Source: Watersipora subatra
Taxonomy: Eukaryota; Bryozoa; Gymnolaemata; Cheilostomatida; Watersiporidae
Assembly (NCBI RefSeq): GCF_963576615.1
Contig: NC_088715.1
Coordinates: 60,423,802-60,487,801 of the forward strand
DNA: 64,000 nt
Direction: 5' to 3'
Positions 62,199-64,000 of the stretch are shown in pieces (positions within the stretch are counted from its first letter, which is position 1; each line of letters starts with the position of its first letter). The notes beneath the pieces were generated by a model, which worked only from the letters and a program-made list of their open reading frames with translations, made no database searches and had not been told where the DNA came from. Position numbers and translations under genes: made by a program.

Positions 62199-63132
62199 CA
62201 TTACAAGCTATAGCCCAAGATCTCTGTAAATACTTCAATGTTTTCAAGCTATAATAACTAAATGCTGGTCTTATGAATAAAACCATTTATATAATGCTGA
62301 AAATTATTTTTTTGTTCAAGCTTCAGCCGTAGGAGAATTACAATGTCAGAATCATATCCTTAAAAGTGGTATATAGCGGATAGCTTTAAGTTTATGGATA
62401 CGTGTAGGACTAAGTTAATGCTGAAAACCGATTGGATAATTTTTAAATATTTTGTTATGTTTATCTTACTAGGTTATTTAAAAGGCATCCAAAAGTAGTG
62501 ACATTGTTACTTTTTATAAGAAGAATTGGAAAACTTTACGTGGAACTCTTTGCTTAGTCACTAAGAGATAATGCTACTTGTACTACTTCAGTGCTGTGTG
62601 GAGTTAAAAATATTTATTAGATTTTGTAAATTAAAGAAACAAAAAATAAAACTCTAAAATATATAAAATATATGAATTTCGCTCATACTCTAGCTCAGTA
62701 AGATCCCTCCACAAACATCATCATGCTAGCAGTTGGCACAGTTCATTGTTGTTTTGTGAAATGTAAAAGTTTAATGTGCTAGTGACACCCTTGATCATGC
62801 CTATTAAACACTCTCAGCCATCAAAATTGTCTAATGAACTTAAGAAAAAAAGGAAAATGCTCACAATTAATGAAAATGTATTAGATATGAGGTTGTTAGC
62901 TTGTATTTCACTTTTTCTTCTGATTAACAGTAAGAAATGCTAAATTACTGTATATACAACTACATGTACACACAAAATATTTCATTAGTAACTTACTGTA
63001 GAGCGATATTCTGTAACATTTGTAAAAGTTTTCTAGGCTTGAACTGTTGGGTTTTAGAAAAATCTGAGCACTCATATTGCCTGTTTGATTCCAGGTTGTC
63101 TCCTCTTGACATGGCGAGATCATGACTTGTTC
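53694..63132 (-). CDS. Gene B: SLC10-family carrier paralog, exons 3-10 (5' end beyond right edge)
   Basis: Exons: 62997-63132, 61924-62075, 60506-60625, 58949-59120, 57952-58139, 56211-56387, 55437-55619, 53694-53843 (1278 nt, 425 residues and stop, one open frame). Lengths of exons 4-9 (152, 120, 172, 188, 177, 183) and all intron phases equal gene A. The product has the end of the extracellular domain with a Cys pair and three N-glycosylation sequons (NQT, NMS, NSS), then the full membrane core: MGTDLD, FTMGCSPGG, SNVYSKLFNGDLS, SVTMTT, GMLPLWLFTLG and ETGMQN. The sodium-site equivalents (Ser-Asn, Ser, Thr, Glu, Gln) are all kept. The 49-residue tail is acidic and longer than in gene A. 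Exons 1 and 2 (signal peptide and glycosylated domain) are expected right of 64000; nothing between 63133 and 64000 resembles them. A working Na+-coupled organic-anion carrier is likely; the substrate is unknown. Confidence 0.92.
54420..54510. repeat. SINE-like fragment in gene B intron 9
   Basis: ACTCTGGCAGTCTATTTTAC and AAAGTACAGAGAATAAGTAG match the units at 23310-23815. Confidence 0.5.
54525..54785. repeat. Dispersed repeat, about 260 bp, copy 2, in gene B intron 9
   Basis: Same order of conserved words as 42405-42690 (GTCTGCCATCTTTATGGACA, TTGTAGTATCAAAACAACAC, ACGATCGTTTTCTACAAAGA, GCGCATGTGCAAACAGG). Followed by a GGACAGACAGACATCGCTCT stretch at 54889. Confidence 0.65.
55437..55619 (-). 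CDS. Gene B exon 9: ETGMQN sodium-binding motif
   Basis: 183 nt, 61 residues. Opens TISLETGMQNAA; 'QPDTDLAIILPVAS' matches gene A's QPDVDLAIILPIAS. Donor GTATGT. Confidence 0.94.
56211..56387 (-). CDS. Gene B exon 8: transport core
   Basis: 177 nt, 59 residues. Starts VMFITVIIYFL and ends YGGFLLGGIFAWLCRFDWKL plus IK. Acceptor CAG at 56388-56390, donor GTAAAC. Confidence 0.93.
56756..56828. repeat. 8-bp (CCACCCAG)n microsatellite in gene B intron 7
   Basis: About nine imperfect CCACNCAG/CCACCCGA units in a row. Confidence 0.75.
57155..57335. repeat. Tandem repeat, unit about 45 bp, about 4 copies, in gene B intron 7
   Basis: ACTAGAAACAGAATACTACC and GCTAGATTCACCA recur every 42-46 bp with substitutions. 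Confidence 0.7.
57952..58139 (-). CDS. Gene B exon 7: transport core
   Basis: 188 nt. GMLPLWLFTLGTTIPADDGI is close to gene A; the helix MIVPLAIGVLI follows. Donor GTAAGC. Confidence 0.94.
58949..59120 (-). CDS. Gene B exon 6: sodium-site signature
   Basis: 172 nt. Contains ALGFFTMGCSPGG, the Ser-Asn pair, and GDLSISVTMTT. Donor GTAAGA, phase 1. Confidence 0.95.
59299..59732. mobile_element. Short pogo/Tigger-like element in gene B intron 5
   Basis: Starts TACAGTGGAACCTCATCGCT-CGACC and ends near CTGTA. Matches both ends of the 1.1-kb element at 19331-20475 (TTTGTTCGAA, AAATGGTCGAGAAG, TTTTTGGTTGAACAGCAA). Confidence 0.6.
60420..60470. repeat. 25-nt perfect palindrome with 1-nt centre, gene B intron 5
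   Basis: 60420-60444 is the exact reverse complement of 60446-60470 (arm tips GAAATTATAATAAAGCTACT). It lies 36 bp from the exon 5 donor side of the intron. Confidence 0.85.
60506..60625 (-). CDS. Gene B exon 5: transport core
   Basis: 120 nt. MGTDLDFQVIKENLRRPKAP corresponds to gene A's MGNDLD...RRPKAL. Acceptor TTAG, donor GTGAGT. Confidence 0.92.
61280..61673. mobile_element. Small TIR DNA transposon (394 bp), copy 2, in gene B intron 4
   Basis: Same length class and internal order as 17926-18323: CACTATATAG start, GCAATGTGGACTGCTGCTGT, CGATGGGGATTGGCCG, CTACGGGACTTG and GGCAATACAGTGTGAA. Confidence 0.6.
61924..62075 (-). CDS. Gene B exon 4
   Basis: 152 nt as in gene A. VYIGYSSLKFYA matches gene A's PYIGYSTAKFYA; the exon ends in the first hydrophobic segment (ISVVIW). 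Acceptor CAACAG, donor GTAAGT. Confidence 0.9.
62126..62197. repeat. (AT)n microsatellite in gene B intron 3
   Basis: About 70 bp of nearly pure AT dinucleotide, interrupted by two AC steps near the left end. Confidence 0.95.
62997..63132 (-). CDS. Gene B exon 3: extracellular domain
   Basis: Encodes 45 residues plus one base, entered in phase 0. Two cysteines match C87/C110 of gene A but are 8 residues further apart. Acceptor TTATAG, donor GTAAGT. Confidence 0.82.
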
Positions 63133-64000
63133 CTATAACATAAAATGTACAATATTGCTGTAAACTTGGTTTTGGATAAAGTATTTTATCAGTTCTTATG
63201 AACTTCAACAGGTTATCAACAACATTGGACCACATGGGTCAAACTAAGCTTGTGGGAAAACCCAGAAGGTAGTGTTTGAAAATACTAGTAGTCATGAATA
63301 CATTTACTAATTAATAGAATAACTTTTTGCTATCACTAATCATCGTTTTATAATTTCTTATCATTTCACCTAGCTATATTTGCTTCAAATTTTCAAGTTA
63401 GATTTATGATTAGACTTTAGATGTTCACTTCTCACTTGTAGAAAGTGAGGAAAATCGATTGACCAATGCACATCTTTAACTTCAAGAACCAAAACTTTGA
63501 ATCATTGGCTTGGTGTAGTTATGCTTTTGTTAAACATGTATTTATCTTTAAAATAACACTCGCGATCTATTTAACTCCCAATTTGAAAGCTTTCAGTAGA
63601 TATGTGTTAGAATGGCATATCTATGAATAACATATACATGTATTTATTGCATTCGTTTTATTTATTACAGGATGTTTATGTGATCCCACCAGCGAAGCGG
63701 CTTTGTCAGTGTAGAAACTGCCATAAACGGGAAAGAGAGACTTGAATGTGTGCTGCATAAACCATGCTGTTTCATTTGAGTTTGCTGCAGTAGATGAATT
63801 TGTCCTATTGTATGAACTGAAACTATGTCAGTGGCCACGGCTTGGATGGATATTTTTAATAAAAGCTTTATGCCGAAATGAAAGCTTTTTTGCTTGTAAA
63901 AATTATATAAGAAAATAACATTGTTGAAGATGATGCAAAACATGATTTGTAGAACATTGAATACATCATAGCCCCGTTGACACCTCTGCTGAAATCTTGT
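63133..64000. other. Intron 2 of gene B, to window edge
   Basis: Begins at the exon 3 acceptor. The matching intron of gene A is 857 bp, so exon 2 is expected close past 64000. No sequence here resembles the FTIYYD-type exon 2. Confidence 0.55.

Noticed and set aside
63669..63816. A 148-nt open stretch on the minus strand between an AG and a GTAATA, as exon 2 of gene B
   Set aside because: It would enter in phase 2, whereas exon 2 of genes A and C enters in phase 1, and it lacks the FTIYYD motif and overall similarity. Exon 2 of B is more likely past 64000.
63665..63943. 92-residue minus frame with a hydrophobic start as the signal-peptide exon of gene B
   Set aside because: There is no usable donor in phase 1, and it lies within the expected intron 2.

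Overview
The window is nuclear DNA of an animal, most likely a marine invertebrate (a lophotrochozoan such as a bryozoan or mollusc would fit, but the sequence alone does not settle this). It is AT-rich. Its genes are cut into short exons with GT-AG introns, and about 90 percent of it is intron, intergenic DNA, simple repeats and small DNA transposons. None of the long uninterrupted reading frames is a convincing gene; most are simple repeats read in frame. The real coding sequence appears only when short exons are joined.

The genes are a head-to-tail cluster of three paralogous SLC10-family (sodium/bile acid cotransporter, BASS superfamily) genes, all on the minus strand. Gene C enters at the left edge with only its first two exons (193-1183). 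Gene A is complete in ten exons (30318-36810), predicts 477 residues with no frame break, and has a signal peptide and a TATA box. Gene B (53694-63132) has eight exons matching exons 3-10 of gene A; its first two exons must lie beyond the right edge. Wherever two paralogs can be compared, intron position and phase agree, which points to duplication of an already intron-split ancestor. The proteins combine a signal peptide and an N-glycosylated extracellular N-terminal domain (the layout of SLC10A3/SLC10A5) with a transport core that keeps the residues equivalent to the sodium-site residues of bacterial ASBT. Substrate cannot be read from sequence.

Layout: 1-1260 is the 5' end of gene C and its promoter. 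1260-30317 is intergenic and repeat-rich: pogo/Tigger-like TIR elements, a nested foldback island at 9.8-13.4 kb, foldback MITEs, a 250-bp MITE with target-site duplication, tRNA-like SINE fragments, and several micro- and minisatellites. 30318-36912 is gene A and its promoter, with foldback copies in intron 8. 36913-53693 is intergenic: more foldback copies, a LINE 3' end, a TIR element, and the (GCTTTA)n and (GGGAGA)n tracts. 53694-63132 is gene B, with transposon copies in introns 4, 5 and 9. 63133-64000 is its intron 2.

I found no sign of a new defence system, CRISPR array, operon or viral genome. The points most worth a second look are the SLC10 cluster with its mixed architecture, the foldback family seen at about ten places, and the nested inverted-repeat island.
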